NCBI GenBank assembly: GCA_047639165.1
Contig: JBLINH010000001.1
Coordinates: 6,632 to 70,631, forward strand
Reading direction: 5' to 3'
Length of the DNA: 64,000 nucleotides
Source: JBLINH01 sp047639165
GTDB lineage: Bacteria > Patescibacteriota > Minisyncoccia > Phycocordibacterales > JAACPR01
Shown: in pieces, positions 1-7,650 of the stretch
Position numbering within the stretch: the first letter of the stretch is position 1
Layout: the number at the start of each line of letters is the position of its first letter
Program-made: the position numbers and the translations under genes
The notes under the pieces: model-generated
What the model saw: the letters and a program-made list of their open reading frames with translations, nothing else
Database searches by the model: none
Told to the model about the DNA's origin: nothing

Positions 1-416
1 AGAACGTAGGAAAGAGACTTGATGTGAAAGAAGTTAGCCAAGGGTATGGAATGAATTTTCTAATAAAAAGAGGTTTAGCCAAAGTCGCAACAAAGAATGA
101 AGAAGCTAAAGTAAAGATTCTTAAGAGGGAAGAGCAGGTCAAAGGAGAGGTAAGTGACAAGCTAACAGAAAAAGTTTTCTCTCAAATTGACGGAAGAGAG
201 ATTACTCTAAAAGCTAAAGTAAATGAGAAAGGACATTTATTTAGTTCTTTAAATGAAAAACATATTGCTTCAGCAATAGGGGAGCAACTAAAGATTGAGA
301 TTAATGCTAAATGGATTGTTCTAAAAGAACCTATAAAAGAAGCTACAAAGTTTTCTGTTCCTATTCAATCAGAGAAACATAAAGCTACTGTTATTCTAAA
401 TGTAGAAGGAGAGTAG
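1..416 (+). CDS. rplI: 50S ribosomal protein bL9, 5' end outside window
   Basis: The open frame runs in from the left edge. The first visible residues (NVGKRLDVKEVSQGYGMNFL) match the N-terminal bL9 domain, in which a G-Y-x-x-N-F-L segment binds 23S rRNA. A GTG at 24 lies inside this conserved domain and is not the start; the true start is before base 1. About 137 residues are visible, with the usual basic linker helix and C-terminal domain. As I recall, several CPR lineages lack bL9, so its presence fits Parcubacteria better than Microgenomates-like groups (inference). The gene converges on rpmA across a shared terminator. Confidence 0.93.
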   Translation, partial: NVGKRLDVKEVSQGYGMNFLIKRGLAKVATKNEEAKVKILKREEQVKGEVSDKLTEKVFSQIDGREITLKAKVNEKGHLFSSLNEKHIASAIGEQLKIEINAKWIVLKEPIKEATKFSVPIQSEKHKATVILNVEGE

Positions 417-430
417 ATAGATTGATAAAA

Positions 431-464
431 AAAGAGCCAACACATTGTGTTGGCTCTTTTTTTG
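431..464. terminator. Bidirectional terminator between rplI and rpmA
   Basis: An 11-bp perfect inverted repeat (GAGCCAACACA / TGTGTTGGCTC) is followed by a T-run on the plus strand and preceded by an A-run that serves the minus strand. It can end both convergent genes. Confidence 0.85.
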
Positions 465-471
465 TTTTTCT

Positions 472-744
472 TTAAACAACGTTTACAACTTTCTTTACAA
501 CAACTCTGTTGTTGTAACTTGTCTTTCTCTTAGAAGAGAATTCAACCCTTCCTTCCTTTAGAGCAAATAGAGTATGGTCTTTACCTAATCCAACGTTTTC
601 TCCTGGTAGAATTTTTGTACCCCGCTGTCTTACAATGATTGAACCAATCTTTGTAACTTGACCAGCATAAAGCTTCACACCAAGATATTTTGGGTTTGAG
701 TCTTTAAGGTTTTTTGTTGATCCTCCGGCTTTGACGTGTGACAT
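472..744 (-). CDS. rpmA: 50S ribosomal protein bL27
   Basis: This 90-aa protein carries the bL27 signature: an N-terminal H-V-K-A-G-G-S-T tail, the central V-R-Q-R-G-T-K motif and the G-x-D-H-T-L-F-A segment. bL27 sits at the ribosomal peptidyl-transferase centre, where its N-terminal tail approaches the P-site tRNA. The mature-type tail begins right after Met, with no Firmicutes-like cleavable leader. The length is normal. It is transcribed leftward toward rplI; I see no rplU beside it, although rplU-rpmA is the usual pair in bacteria. Confidence 0.96.
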   Translation of the reverse strand: MSHVKAGGSTKNLKDSNPKYLGVKLYAGQVTKIGSIIVRQRGTKILPGENVGLGKDHTLFALKEGRVEFSSKRKTSYNNRVVVKKVVNVV

Positions 745-797
745 GGTTTATGATTTTTTTATATTTCTTTTATCACTAATATGATAAACAATTAGGT

Positions 798-1145
798 ATG
801 ACTTTACAGTATATATTAAAAAAAATCAAGGGAAATAAGGGGTTAGTAGAATATTTACTTAATATAGGAATAATTGGTACAGCTCTATCAGTAGCGTATG
901 GATTAGGGTTAGTGGCTACAATACAGGCTAATGAGCCCAAAATTAGCTTTGAACAGAATGATTTGGTGGTATCCATAAAAGGGAACACTGAAAGTATAGG
1001 AAGCTTTTTAGCATCAAAAAACGGTACGAAGTACTACCCAACAGGTTGTAAGTCGTCTAATCGTATAAAAGAGGGAAATAAGGTCTATTTTTCTTCTGAA
1101 GATGAGGCTAAAAAAGCAGGTTTTGAGCTATCTAAAACATGCTAA
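798..1145 (+). CDS. Small membrane-anchored protein with Ada-like metal-binding tail
   Basis: This 115-aa protein has a short cytoplasmic N-terminus, one transmembrane segment at about residues 20-44, and a soluble tail. The tail (A-S-K-N-G-T-K-Y-Y-P-T-G-C ... R-I-K-E-G-N-K-V-Y-F-S-S ... A-K-K-A-G-F ... C) resembles the metal-binding domain of Ada and related small tails that I recall from CPR surface proteins. Only two cysteines remain (near residues 83 and 115), so a full four-Cys zinc site is not present. It may be a surface protein with a small disulfide or metal module. Function unknown. Confidence 0.75.
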   Translation: MTLQYILKKIKGNKGLVEYLLNIGIIGTALSVAYGLGLVATIQANEPKISFEQNDLVVSIKGNTESIGSFLASKNGTKYYPTGCKSSNRIKEGNKVYFSSEDEAKKAGFELSKTC

Positions 1146-1185
1146 AATCCTTACTTTACACTTGTTTATAGCCATATTTAAGCTA

Positions 1186-1215
1186 TTGACTTTTAGGTAG
1201 TAAAGATGCTATAAT
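1186..1215 (+). promoter_or_regulatory. Sigma-70-type promoter of the transglycosylase-like gene
   Basis: A -35 box TTGACT (1186-1191), an 18-nt spacer and a perfect -10 TATAAT (1210-1215) place the start of transcription near 1222. That leaves about 95 nt of leader before the first candidate start codon, unusual in this window. Confidence 0.8.
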
Positions 1216-1216
1216 A

Positions 1217-1330
1217 GTGTCAACTCAGACACGCGCTGGGTTTTTGTTTTACCTCGGTAAAACAATACGTTTCAAGACTTCTATCAAATTTCCTTGAAAC
1301 CTGCGTTCGAAATTATGGTTGCATACGCAG
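1217..1330 (+). promoter_or_regulatory. Hairpin-rich 5' leader (possible cis-regulatory RNA)
   Basis: Four inverted repeats lie in tandem: GTGTC/GACAC (1217-1232, partly before the predicted transcript start), GTTTTACC/GGTAAAAC (1246-1263), GTTTCAAG/CTTGAAAC (1269-1300) and CTGCGT/ACGCAG (1301-1330). The last loop contains an ATG (1315) and the TTG candidate start (1319). I do not recognise a known riboswitch. Such structure is absent upstream of other genes here, so control of a cell-wall hydrolase by RNA folding is plausible but unproven. Confidence 0.45.
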
Positions 1331-1822
1331 ATTATCTTTAAGAATTGGCTTATTATACAATTGACAATCAGTCTTGCCATGCTTGTAGCTTCAGTTACTG
1401 GTGCAGGACAAGAAGTCGTACTCAATCGAGTTGGAACACAACCGATTGAGGTAGAAGAGCGAGTACGAGTAGTAGATGAAATTGTAGTTGAAACTACAAC
1501 TTTGACAACTAAAGAATACGTTAACGAATACTTCAAGGATACACCTATTCTTGTAGATGTAGCCTACTGTGAGTCTGGTATCAGACAATTCAGTACTAAT
1601 GGGCAACCATTACGAGGTATAGTTAACCCACAAGATGTTGGAGTTATGCAGATTAATGAAAAGTATCACTTAGATACTTCAGTTAGACTAGGCATAGACA
1701 TCTACACACTTGAAGGTAATCTAGCTTATGGTAAGTATCTATACGAAACGCAAGGTACAGCGCCGTGGGAATATTCTTCTAAGTGTTGGGGTAAAACCCG
1801 AGAAGTAGCGTTGTTAAACTAA
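1319..1822 (+). CDS. Lytic transglycosylase / lysozyme-like protein
   Basis: A hydrophobic secretion segment at about residues 10-30 is followed by a linker and an SLT/lysozyme-fold domain from about residue 75. The catalytic glutamate is probably E85 in the A-Y-C-E-S motif, followed by D-V-G-V-M-Q-I-N-E and a W-x-x-S-x-x-C-W end, as in transglycosylase SLT proteins. Enzymes of this kind cleave the peptidoglycan glycan strand outside the membrane. The start is uncertain: TTG at 1319 gives a full signal segment, ATG at 1379 would cut it in half, and ATG at 1315 is in another frame ending at CTT-TAA. Two cysteines may pair. Confidence 0.8.
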   Translation: MHTQIIFKNWLIIQLTISLAMLVASVTGAGQEVVLNRVGTQPIEVEERVRVVDEIVVETTTLTTKEYVNEYFKDTPILVDVAYCESGIRQFSTNGQPLRGIVNPQDVGVMQINEKYHLDTSVRLGIDIYTLEGNLAYGKYLYETQGTAPWEYSSKCWGKTREVALLN

Positions 1823-1830
1823 CAACAAAC

Positions 1831-1863
1831 AAAAGCCACTACATACTGTAGTGGCTTTTGTGT
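1831..1863. terminator. Terminator after the transglycosylase-like gene
   Basis: A 13-bp perfect stem (AAAAGCCACTACA / TGTAGTGGCTTTT) with a 3-nt loop is followed by TGTGTTTT. The A-run on the left side could serve minus-strand transcripts as well. Confidence 0.8.
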
Positions 1864-1885
1864 TTTATAAAATATTTAAGTTTTC

Positions 1886-2077
1886 TTATTTAGAGACATA
1901 AACGGGGAAGTGCTTCTCTTTAAAAAAGAACTCTTTTATTTCCTCCGGAAAAGCTCCGACTCTCGGAGCGAACCCCTCCGGTGTCAGATCGTGCGTAAAT
2001 GAAACGGTATCGGTAAAAAGGGGATTTTTAAAAAAATAAAAAGCACCTGTGGATAACTTTAATAGTATGTCGCACAA
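1886..2077 (-). pseudogene. Coding-like GC-rich remnant, unknown family
   Basis: A 63-codon open frame on the minus strand has good codon character in its last 45 residues (F-T-H-D-L-T-P-E-G-F-A-P-R-V-G-A-F-P-E-E-I-K-E-F-F-F...P-V-Y-V-S-K) but only a TTG start in an AT-rich stretch. The DNA is richer in G+C than its surroundings and holds a perfect hairpin GCTCCGA-CTC-TCGGAGC (1953-1969) between two CCTCCGG direct repeats (1942-1948, 1975-1981). I read it as the 3' remnant of a transferred gene or a dispersed repeat. It could also be a functional small protein. Confidence 0.35.
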
Positions 2078-2096
2078 TATATCTTTTATCCTGAAA

Positions 2097-2110
2097 CGTT
2101 ATACGACATA
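2097..2110. repeat. Left 14-bp inverted repeat
   Basis: Exact inverted partner of 2801-2814. A degenerate related copy (TATGTCG followed by CACAA) lies at 2066-2076. Confidence 0.75.
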
Positions 2111-2145
2111 TATACATAAGCCTTTATATATAAGGCTTATGTATA
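2111..2145. repeat. Long palindrome downstream of the nuclease gene
   Basis: TATACATAAGCCTT and its exact complement AAGGCTTATGTATA are separated by 7 nt, directly after the gene's stop codon. It can form a strong hairpin and may end transcription or protect the 3' end, although neither side has a T-run. Confidence 0.65.
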
Positions 2146-2149
2146 GTGT

Positions 2150-2782
2150 TTATTCTTTTGCCTTCATCTTCTTGCAGAACTCTTTAAAAGAGGATACATC
2201 CATCAGGAATTGGTTCTTTGTAAGCCCCTTCTTTTTATTCTTTAATAAAATATTCATTTCATCTTGGGATGTGTCCTCATTTATTTGTAAAAATATTACA
2301 GGGAACTCGTTCATCATTTTAAGGTCATACTTACGTAGTTTGCTATTCAAACATCCTAATAAGCTACCTTTGTCATTGGCATAAAAAACATCTACAGAAA
2401 AATGTTTCTTTTTATAAGAAATAAAGAAATCTGACTTAGCTCTATGATCATCAGTGAAAGAAAAGTTTCTGTGTATACTACGAGGCTCAAAATTGGCTTC
2501 TAAGAGTTTGTAAATTTTTTTAACGTAGTTTTGTTTACGTAGATATATGTCAGAGGCCCTTTTTGAACTATAAGAACCTTCAGCCAAATTATGTTGGCCG
2601 GTAAGTTTCAATTCTTTTCTTAAATTTACCAGTCCCCCAAACCTTCTTTGAATTTGGCGTGAAGATGGGAGGTCCTCATGTTTATCAAATTCTACAGATG
2701 TTGGATACCTTTTATTGACTTTATAAAAAGAGGTTAGTCCTTTTTTTATTTTCTTTAAGTCCCAAGTAGGTTTTTTTGGCAT
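2150..2782 (-). CDS. Predicted DNA-binding nuclease-like protein
   Basis: This 210-aa basic protein has two parts. Residues 8-60 (a K-x-L-x-x-F-Y ... R-Y-P-T-S-x-E-F ... S-S-R-Q-I-Q-R-R-F-G-G) resemble the small DNA-binding repeats associated with homing endonucleases. Residues 100-150 (R-A-K-S-D-F-F-I-S-Y ... F-S-V-D-V-F-Y-A) suggest a PD-(D/E)xK-like core, with acidic residues in the order D...D, but I cannot point to a certain catalytic Lys. The -10 box TATAAT (2788-2793) ends only 5 nt before the ATG, predicting a leaderless mRNA. It follows femX-like directly, so read-through is possible. Function inferred, not certain. Confidence 0.7.
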   Translation of the reverse strand: MPKKPTWDLKKIKKGLTSFYKVNKRYPTSVEFDKHEDLPSSRQIQRRFGGLVNLRKELKLTGQHNLAEGSYSSKRASDIYLRKQNYVKKIYKLLEANFEPRSIHRNFSFTDDHRAKSDFFISYKKKHFSVDVFYANDKGSLLGCLNSKLRKYDLKMMNEFPVIFLQINEDTSQDEMNILLKNKKKGLTKNQFLMDVSSFKEFCKKMKAKE

Positions 2783-2787
2783 ACAGT

Positions 2788-2814
2788 ATTATATCATACG
2801 TATGTCGTATAACG
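2788..2814 (-). promoter_or_regulatory. Leaderless promoter inside the right inverted repeat
   Basis: On the minus strand an extended -10 (TG-A-TATAAT, hexamer at 2788-2793) lies 5 nt from the start codon. The -35 region coincides with the right inverted repeat (2801-2814), so a protein binding the repeat would control this promoter. Confidence 0.6.
2801..2814. repeat. Right 14-bp inverted repeat
   Basis: Exact inverted partner of 2097-2110; overlaps the promoter of the nuclease-like gene and lies 6 nt from the femX-like stop codon. Confidence 0.75.
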
Positions 2815-2820
2815 GACTTG

Positions 2821-3843
2821 TTATTTCATCATCTTTCTTAAAACAAATAGTTTATACCAAATCTTTTTGTTTACAATATCAAAGAAACTAGAATGGTTTA
2901 AAGTTTCACCACCAAATCTTTTTTTATATAAAGTAAGCTTCTTTAGTGACGGAACTTTGTTTTCATTTGAACTAATACCACCAAAATTGTATTTTTCTAA
3001 GCCTAAACTTTTAGCATGTTTGATACTCTCAAATTGCGCTTTGTGCGAGTAGGGGACTTTCCTATATGAATCTCCTGACGCTCCATACAAATACATAGCT
3101 TCTTTCCCATATGTTATGAATAGGAAAACACCCACCACTTCCCTATCGATTTTTGAAATTGTTAGGAAGCCATTTTTCTTTTCCTCGATACTTTTAAACA
3201 CTTCCTTATAGTATTCTTCCGGATGTAGAGTGAATCCATTTCTTTTGGATGTAGCGTTCATTAATTTAACAAATACATCAAAATACTCTTTGAAGTTTTC
3301 AGAGATTATTTCAATTTCTGAATTTTTGCGTTCAGCTAACCTAATACTGTACCTAGTCTTTTGGTGAAACTCTTTAGTGATTTTTTCTATAGGTTTAGTC
3401 AGGTCTAGTATCCATTCTGCACGTGGTTGGAAGTATGATCCTTTGTACGTTGCCCTGGAGGCTTTATTGAAATACTTTTTAAGAACCCCATCATCTAGTG
3501 TTGGATTAAAATCTAATCTAAAGAATATTCCATTTCTATCTTTGAGTAGTTTGGTTAATCCTTCTTTTAGGAAAGGTAGAACTTTTTCAGTATCGTCTAT
3601 ATTTAATACTGGACCATATGGAGCATAGAAATATTTTTGTCCAAAAGGTAAGCTCACTTCAATGGCTTGTACGTATGCAAGAACTTTCCCATCTTCTTCT
3701 ACAGAAAATCTACAAACACTCTTACCAAGATTCTCATGCCAGGAACCATAGAAAGGAGCTTGGATAAAGGATCCTTTGTTTTTTATGATGAAATCATTAT
3801 ACTTCTCACCACTTTCTATTTTGTTAAAAGTTAATCCGTTCAT
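2821..3843 (-). CDS. FemX/FemAB-type peptidoglycan aminoacyltransferase
   Basis: This 340-aa protein has the double GNAT fold of the FemABX family: a first half with Q-A-P-F-Y-G-S-W and Y-A-P-Y-G-P, and a second half with the A-M-Y-L-Y-G-A-S-G motif and Y-x-F-G-G-I. Family members add amino acids from aminoacyl-tRNA to the peptide stem of lipid II, forming cross-bridges. The start codon overlaps the stop of the M23 peptidase gene (TAATG), so the two are translationally coupled. The context (murG, M23 peptidase) supports a cell-wall role; the amino acid donated is unknown. Confidence 0.88.
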   Translation of the reverse strand: MNGLTFNKIESGEKYNDFIIKNKGSFIQAPFYGSWHENLGKSVCRFSVEEDGKVLAYVQAIEVSLPFGQKYFYAPYGPVLNIDDTEKVLPFLKEGLTKLLKDRNGIFFRLDFNPTLDDGVLKKYFNKASRATYKGSYFQPRAEWILDLTKPIEKITKEFHQKTRYSIRLAERKNSEIEIISENFKEYFDVFVKLMNATSKRNGFTLHPEEYYKEVFKSIEEKKNGFLTISKIDREVVGVFLFITYGKEAMYLYGASGDSYRKVPYSHKAQFESIKHAKSLGLEKYNFGGISSNENKVPSLKKLTLYKKRFGGETLNHSSFFDIVNKKIWYKLFVLRKMMK

Positions 3844-5147
3844 TATAGTTTTGGTAAGTATTCCATAGGATCAAGATATGAATCAAGAGAAGCTGCTGGG
3901 ATGGTTACATTGTAAGCACCACATCCATATGAGCTAGGAGCCACCTCTCTATAGTTAATAACATTAACACCTTGGTTAATATATAGAGAAAGGTGAAGGT
4001 GTGGACCTGTACTTATACCTGAAGTTCCACTATATGCGATTACTTGTCCTTGTTCCACTCTTTGTCCTATCTTAGCAGTTACACTTGAAAGGTGAGCATA
4101 CATAGTTGAAAGTCCATTATCATGTTCAACCAGTATCCACTTACCCCATGAATTACATCCTGGATATGCATCAGTATTATCAGTTCCCTTCACTACACCA
4201 GAAGAAACTGTTTTAACTGGTGTTCCGATTGGTACTCCAAAGTCCATACCATTATGAAATGCTCTACCATATATATGAGTGTTTCTTTTAGCAAAAGCTG
4301 TACCACCAAATCGTTGTGTGATTATGAAGTTAGAAACAGGCCATCCGAATATACCACTTTTAGCTTTTTGAAATCCATCAGGATCAATGATGACTTGAAG
4401 TTGTGATTCAAACTCTAGTAATTCTTGTTCGAAAGCATCTTTTATCCTTACCTTTTCAGCTAAGACTTTTTTGTATTCGCTTTCTTCATTCTTTGTTTGA
4501 GCCAAGAGGGTATCCTTTTGTTTCTTTGTATGAGCTACTGCCTCCTTCTTTCCACCAAGAGTCACTTTGGTAGTTTCAAGAACTTCTTTTTCTTCTGTCT
4601 CTTCTACTTTCTTTTCGGTAAGTTCCCCGTTTAGAACTTTCAATGTGTATACAGAGTCTCGAACCTTATCTTGGAAGTTTTCAAGATTGTTTAAGGCAAT
4701 CCAAAAATCAGACATAGACTCATGTCCGAAAAGGATTTCAAGTAGTGAAGTAGATTCAAATTCGTCCAGTCTTCGAAGAGCTTCTCCTAATGCTTCACTA
4801 TTTAAATCAATCTTTTCAGTCTTGTTATCTATCTCCACAGATATCTTCTGAATAGTTAATTCAGTTTTTATGATATTAGTTTCAGTGTATTTAATGTCGC
4901 TACTTAGTTTATTCTCTGTGGCTTTAAGTGAGTTTACAGTACCTTGCAAGGAATTTGTTCTTTTGTTTGCTTCTTTAACTTTAGCTTCTTGTTTCTGTAT
5001 ATCTTTATTTATTTCCTCTATCTTGTTGGAAGCTTGATCAATTTTGTTTTCAAGTTCGTCTACACTTTGGGCGTGCAAAAGAAAAGGAATTAGAAGAATT
5101 CCCAAAATTAGAAATATACTTTTATTTTTTAGAAATCTTAAGTGCAT
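3843..5147 (-). CDS. EnvC-like M23 murein peptidase / hydrolase activator
   Basis: A signal peptide (residues 1-26, cleavage near L-H-A|Q-S) is followed by a long coiled coil (about 28-250) and a LytM/M23 domain (about 290-400). The zinc and catalytic residues look intact: H298 and D302 (H-N-G-M-D), H352 (Y-A-H-L), and H383 and H385 (P-H-L-H-L). Unlike degenerate EnvC activators it may therefore be an active endopeptidase cutting peptide cross-links. It overlaps gltX by 26 nt and femX-like by 1 nt, within a murG-gltX-M23-femX transcript. Two extra cysteines (C331, C409) could form a disulfide. Confidence 0.93.
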   Translation of the reverse strand: MHLRFLKNKSIFLILGILLIPFLLHAQSVDELENKIDQASNKIEEINKDIQKQEAKVKEANKRTNSLQGTVNSLKATENKLSSDIKYTETNIIKTELTIQKISVEIDNKTEKIDLNSEALGEALRRLDEFESTSLLEILFGHESMSDFWIALNNLENFQDKVRDSVYTLKVLNGELTEKKVEETEEKEVLETTKVTLGGKKEAVAHTKKQKDTLLAQTKNEESEYKKVLAEKVRIKDAFEQELLEFESQLQVIIDPDGFQKAKSGIFGWPVSNFIITQRFGGTAFAKRNTHIYGRAFHNGMDFGVPIGTPVKTVSSGVVKGTDNTDAYPGCNSWGKWILVEHDNGLSTMYAHLSSVTAKIGQRVEQGQVIAYSGTSGISTGPHLHLSLYINQGVNVINYREVAPSSYGCGAYNVTIPAASLDSYLDPMEYLPKL

Positions 5148-6471
5148 GATTGATACGGTTTAAGGTTTTTTCTTTTCCTAGTATTCCGGAAATCTCAAAA
5201 GGATCGGGAGACCTGTCTCTTCCTGAAAGAGAGTATCTCAAAGGCCAAAGAACGTCGCCTCTCCCCTCTTCGTTTGCATATGGCCAGATAGATTCTTTAA
5301 TTTGAGCTTGTGTGAAATTATCTTTGTCCATTTCACTTATAATTTCTTTCACTTTCTCTAGATGTTTTACTGCCTCTTCAAGGCCTGTGTCTTTCCAAGA
5401 AAGTTTTTCTTTGTCGTATTCGGGCTGTTCATCGAAGTAGTCAAGTTCTCCATTTTTAATCATTTCATCTATGTCACTTATCTTCACTATCCTATCCAAT
5501 ATCACAGGTTTTAGTTTTAGAATTGTTTCTCCGTCGAAGTTTAGTTTCATTAGTTTTTCAGAGACACAATGACAAAAATCATCATCAGAAAGAAGTTTTA
5601 GATATTCTTTGTTAAACCAATCTAGTTTTTCTGTATTAAAAATAGCTCCTCCTTTTTGAATTTGATTCAGAGAAAAACTTTCAACTAGTTCATCTAGTGA
5701 GAATATCTCCTGATCTGTTCCAGGGTTCCATCCAAGCATTGCTAGGTGGTTGATGATGGCTTCTTTTATGTACCCTTTCTCTCTGTAGTCTGAAATTGAA
5801 GTAGCACCGTCTCTTTTACTCATTTTACTCTTATCCTTCCCTAGGATAAGGGGTAGATGGACGTATACTGGCCGTGGTGCACCGATTGCCTCTTGAATGA
5901 GTATTTGTCTGGGGGTGTTTGAAATACCGTCTTCACCTCGAATTACGTGGGTCACACCCATTTCGTAGTCATCCACTACAACAGCTAAGTGATACAAGGG
6001 TTCTGTGAACGATTTAGCGAGAACAAAGTCTCCCAATTCTTCTGTCTTGAATTCTATCTCACCTCGTATTTCGTCGTTAAAAGAAATTATTTTGTTAGGA
6101 TTTCTAAACCTAATCACTTCAGATCTTGAACCTTCATCTTTTGGTTCTTCTTTTGAAACATATGCTTTATTTGTGTCCACTAAGTCCTTAATATATTTTT
6201 CATATATTTCAGTTCTTTCTGATTGACGATATATTTCATCATGACAAAGATTCAACCAGTCCATACCTTCCAGTATGTTGGTTTCAAATTCTTTGGTACT
6301 TCTTTCCTTGTCAGTGTCTTCAACACGAAGGATGAACTTACCACCGTACTTTCTAGCAAAGAGATAATTGAAAAGAGCGGTCCTCGCTGTACCAATGTGT
6401 AAATTACCAGTTGGTGATGGAGCGATTCTAGTAACTATTTGTTGTTTTTTATTTTTGAATATTCCGAACAT
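5122..6471 (-). CDS. gltX: Glutamyl-tRNA synthetase
   Basis: This 449-aa class I synthetase charges tRNA-Glu. The HIGH motif is H-I-G-T (residues 25-28) and the KMSKS motif is K-M-S-K-R (216-220). The G-D-F-V-L-A-K and V-V-D-D-Y-E-M-G-V-T-H-V-I-R-G segments are typical of bacterial GltX. The length is normal. A 10-residue N-terminal extension precedes the I-A-P-S-P-T-G core. Its start overlaps murG's stop codon (TAATG). In many CPR bacteria this enzyme is non-discriminating and works with GatCAB; no gat gene is in the window, so that point is unknown. Confidence 0.97.
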   Translation of the reverse strand: MFGIFKNKKQQIVTRIAPSPTGNLHIGTARTALFNYLFARKYGGKFILRVEDTDKERSTKEFETNILEGMDWLNLCHDEIYRQSERTEIYEKYIKDLVDTNKAYVSKEEPKDEGSRSEVIRFRNPNKIISFNDEIRGEIEFKTEELGDFVLAKSFTEPLYHLAVVVDDYEMGVTHVIRGEDGISNTPRQILIQEAIGAPRPVYVHLPLILGKDKSKMSKRDGATSISDYREKGYIKEAIINHLAMLGWNPGTDQEIFSLDELVESFSLNQIQKGGAIFNTEKLDWFNKEYLKLLSDDDFCHCVSEKLMKLNFDGETILKLKPVILDRIVKISDIDEMIKNGELDYFDEQPEYDKEKLSWKDTGLEEAVKHLEKVKEIISEMDKDNFTQAQIKESIWPYANEEGRGDVLWPLRYSLSGRDRSPDPFEISGILGKEKTLNRINHALKISKK

Positions 6472-7598
6472 TATTCTTCGTGTTTTAATGCAGTTTTTAT
6501 AATCTCAACAGCTATCTTTCTACCAGCATCTGGAACTGCAAACTTTTTAGCATTCTCAATCATATTATTCCTGTAATCTTCGTTTTCAAATATTCTTGTG
6601 ATTTCTCCCATCAATATTTCAGGTGTTGCATTGTGCTGTTCGATGACAACTCCTGCTCCACTACGTGCGTAGTTGAAAGCATTTGTTCTTTGATCATGAC
6701 TAACGTCTTCAGGTATTGGAATGATAATACTCGGTTTACCCCAAAGAGCAATTTCAAATAAGGAAGATCCTGCGCGTGTGATTACAAGAGAGCAGGCTCC
6801 TGCTGCCATTTTTACCCCAACATCATTTAAATATTTCACAGGTTTGTATCGATCTTTGAATTCAGATAACTCTAACTTCATGTCTGATACTTTAGTTACT
6901 TGTTCAAAATTGTTCTGTCCTGTCTGATGTATGACTTGATACTTTTTCACAACATCTGAAAGAATATCAATGATTGCATCGTTGATAGCCCCAGCTCCTT
7001 GTGATCCTCCTATTACAAGAATTATCGGGACGTCTTCTTCGAGTTCAAAGAATTTTGCACCTCCCTCTGGTGTCGGTATCTGTACAGCTTTTCGAATTGG
7101 GTTTCCAGTAAAGGCTACTCTCTCTTTAATGAAGAATTCTGCTGCTTCAGGATATGATACAGCAATCTTGTTGGCAAACTTACCAGCCCAAAGATTGGCT
7201 TTACCTGGCTTACTATCAGATTCGTGAATAATAATAGGAATATGTAATATTTTTCCTGCAATGACAGTAGGGATACTTCCGTAACCACCTTTGGAAAATA
7301 TTACATCAGGATATATTCTAAAAATTACCCAAATGGCTTGGAATATACCGATAATTATTTTGAATAAATCTACAAAGTTTAGTAAAGAAAAATACTTTCT
7401 CTTTTTTCCTGATGTCACATATCTGTACTCAATATTGTGATCAGACAGTAGACCTGAATTATATTGGCCTGGTGCCACAAAATACATCTTTGGATTTACC
7501 AATTTCTTTTCTCTGACTAATTCTGTCACTGCTTCTGCTACAGCAATGATTGGATAGAAATGTCCGCCTGTTACTCCTCCTGTGAATACTATTTTCAT
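6471..7598 (-). CDS. murG: MurG, lipid II-forming GlcNAc transferase
   Basis: MurG transfers GlcNAc to lipid I at the inner face of the membrane to make lipid II. The chosen start gives 375 aa beginning M-K-I-V-F-T-G-G, typical for the family; an upstream in-frame start at 7631 would lie inside a terminator stem. The N-terminal loop reads G-G-V-T-G-G-H, with Val where most MurG have Gly. The donor-binding region has G-G-S-Q-G-A and S-L-V-I-T-R-A-G-S-S-L-F-E. An extended -10 box (7606-7611) ends 7 nt before the ATG. Confidence 0.95.
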   Translation of the reverse strand: MKIVFTGGVTGGHFYPIIAVAEAVTELVREKKLVNPKMYFVAPGQYNSGLLSDHNIEYRYVTSGKKRKYFSLLNFVDLFKIIIGIFQAIWVIFRIYPDVIFSKGGYGSIPTVIAGKILHIPIIIHESDSKPGKANLWAGKFANKIAVSYPEAAEFFIKERVAFTGNPIRKAVQIPTPEGGAKFFELEEDVPIILVIGGSQGAGAINDAIIDILSDVVKKYQVIHQTGQNNFEQVTKVSDMKLELSEFKDRYKPVKYLNDVGVKMAAGACSLVITRAGSSLFEIALWGKPSIIIPIPEDVSHDQRTNAFNYARSGAGVVIEQHNATPEILMGEITRIFENEDYRNNMIENAKKFAVPDAGRKIAVEIIKTALKHEE

Positions 7599-7605
7599 AA
7601 AGTAG

Positions 7606-7614
7606 ATTATATCA
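7606..7614 (-). promoter_or_regulatory. Leaderless-type promoter of the murG operon
   Basis: TG-A-TATAAT (hexamer 7606-7611 on the minus strand) lies 7 nt before the murG ATG and just downstream of the ftsW terminator, so a transcript would begin at the A of the ATG. Confidence 0.7.
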
Positions 7615-7616
7615 TA

Positions 7617-7650
7617 TGAAAAGGGACGCAACTCGCGGGTTGCGTCCCTT
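7617..7650 (-). terminator. Terminator after mraY-ftsW
   Basis: A 12-bp perfect stem (AAGGGACGCAAC / GTTGCGTCCCTT) with a 6-nt loop is followed on the minus strand by TTTTC. It separates the ftsW transcript from the murG promoter. Confidence 0.75.

Larger units (their letters stand above)
2097..2814. mobile_element. Candidate small element bounded by 14-bp terminal inverted repeats
   Basis: CGTTATACGACATA at 2097-2110 and its exact reverse complement TATGTCGTATAACG at 2801-2814 enclose one gene for a predicted nuclease. Just inside the left repeat is a long palindrome (2111-2145, 14-bp arms). No clear target-site duplication is visible outside the repeats, and there is no recognisable transposase, so the unit is at most non-autonomous or homing-like. 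Alternatively the repeats are a promoter-side and terminator-side operator pair for the gene. Confidence 0.4.

Noticed and set aside
776..988. Minus-strand frame opposite the small membrane protein
   Set aside because: Antisense shadow of 798-1145 with no promoter and no family-like sequence.
7599..7631. Upstream murG start
   Set aside because: It lies in the terminator stem and over the -10 box; the family-typical start is at 7598.
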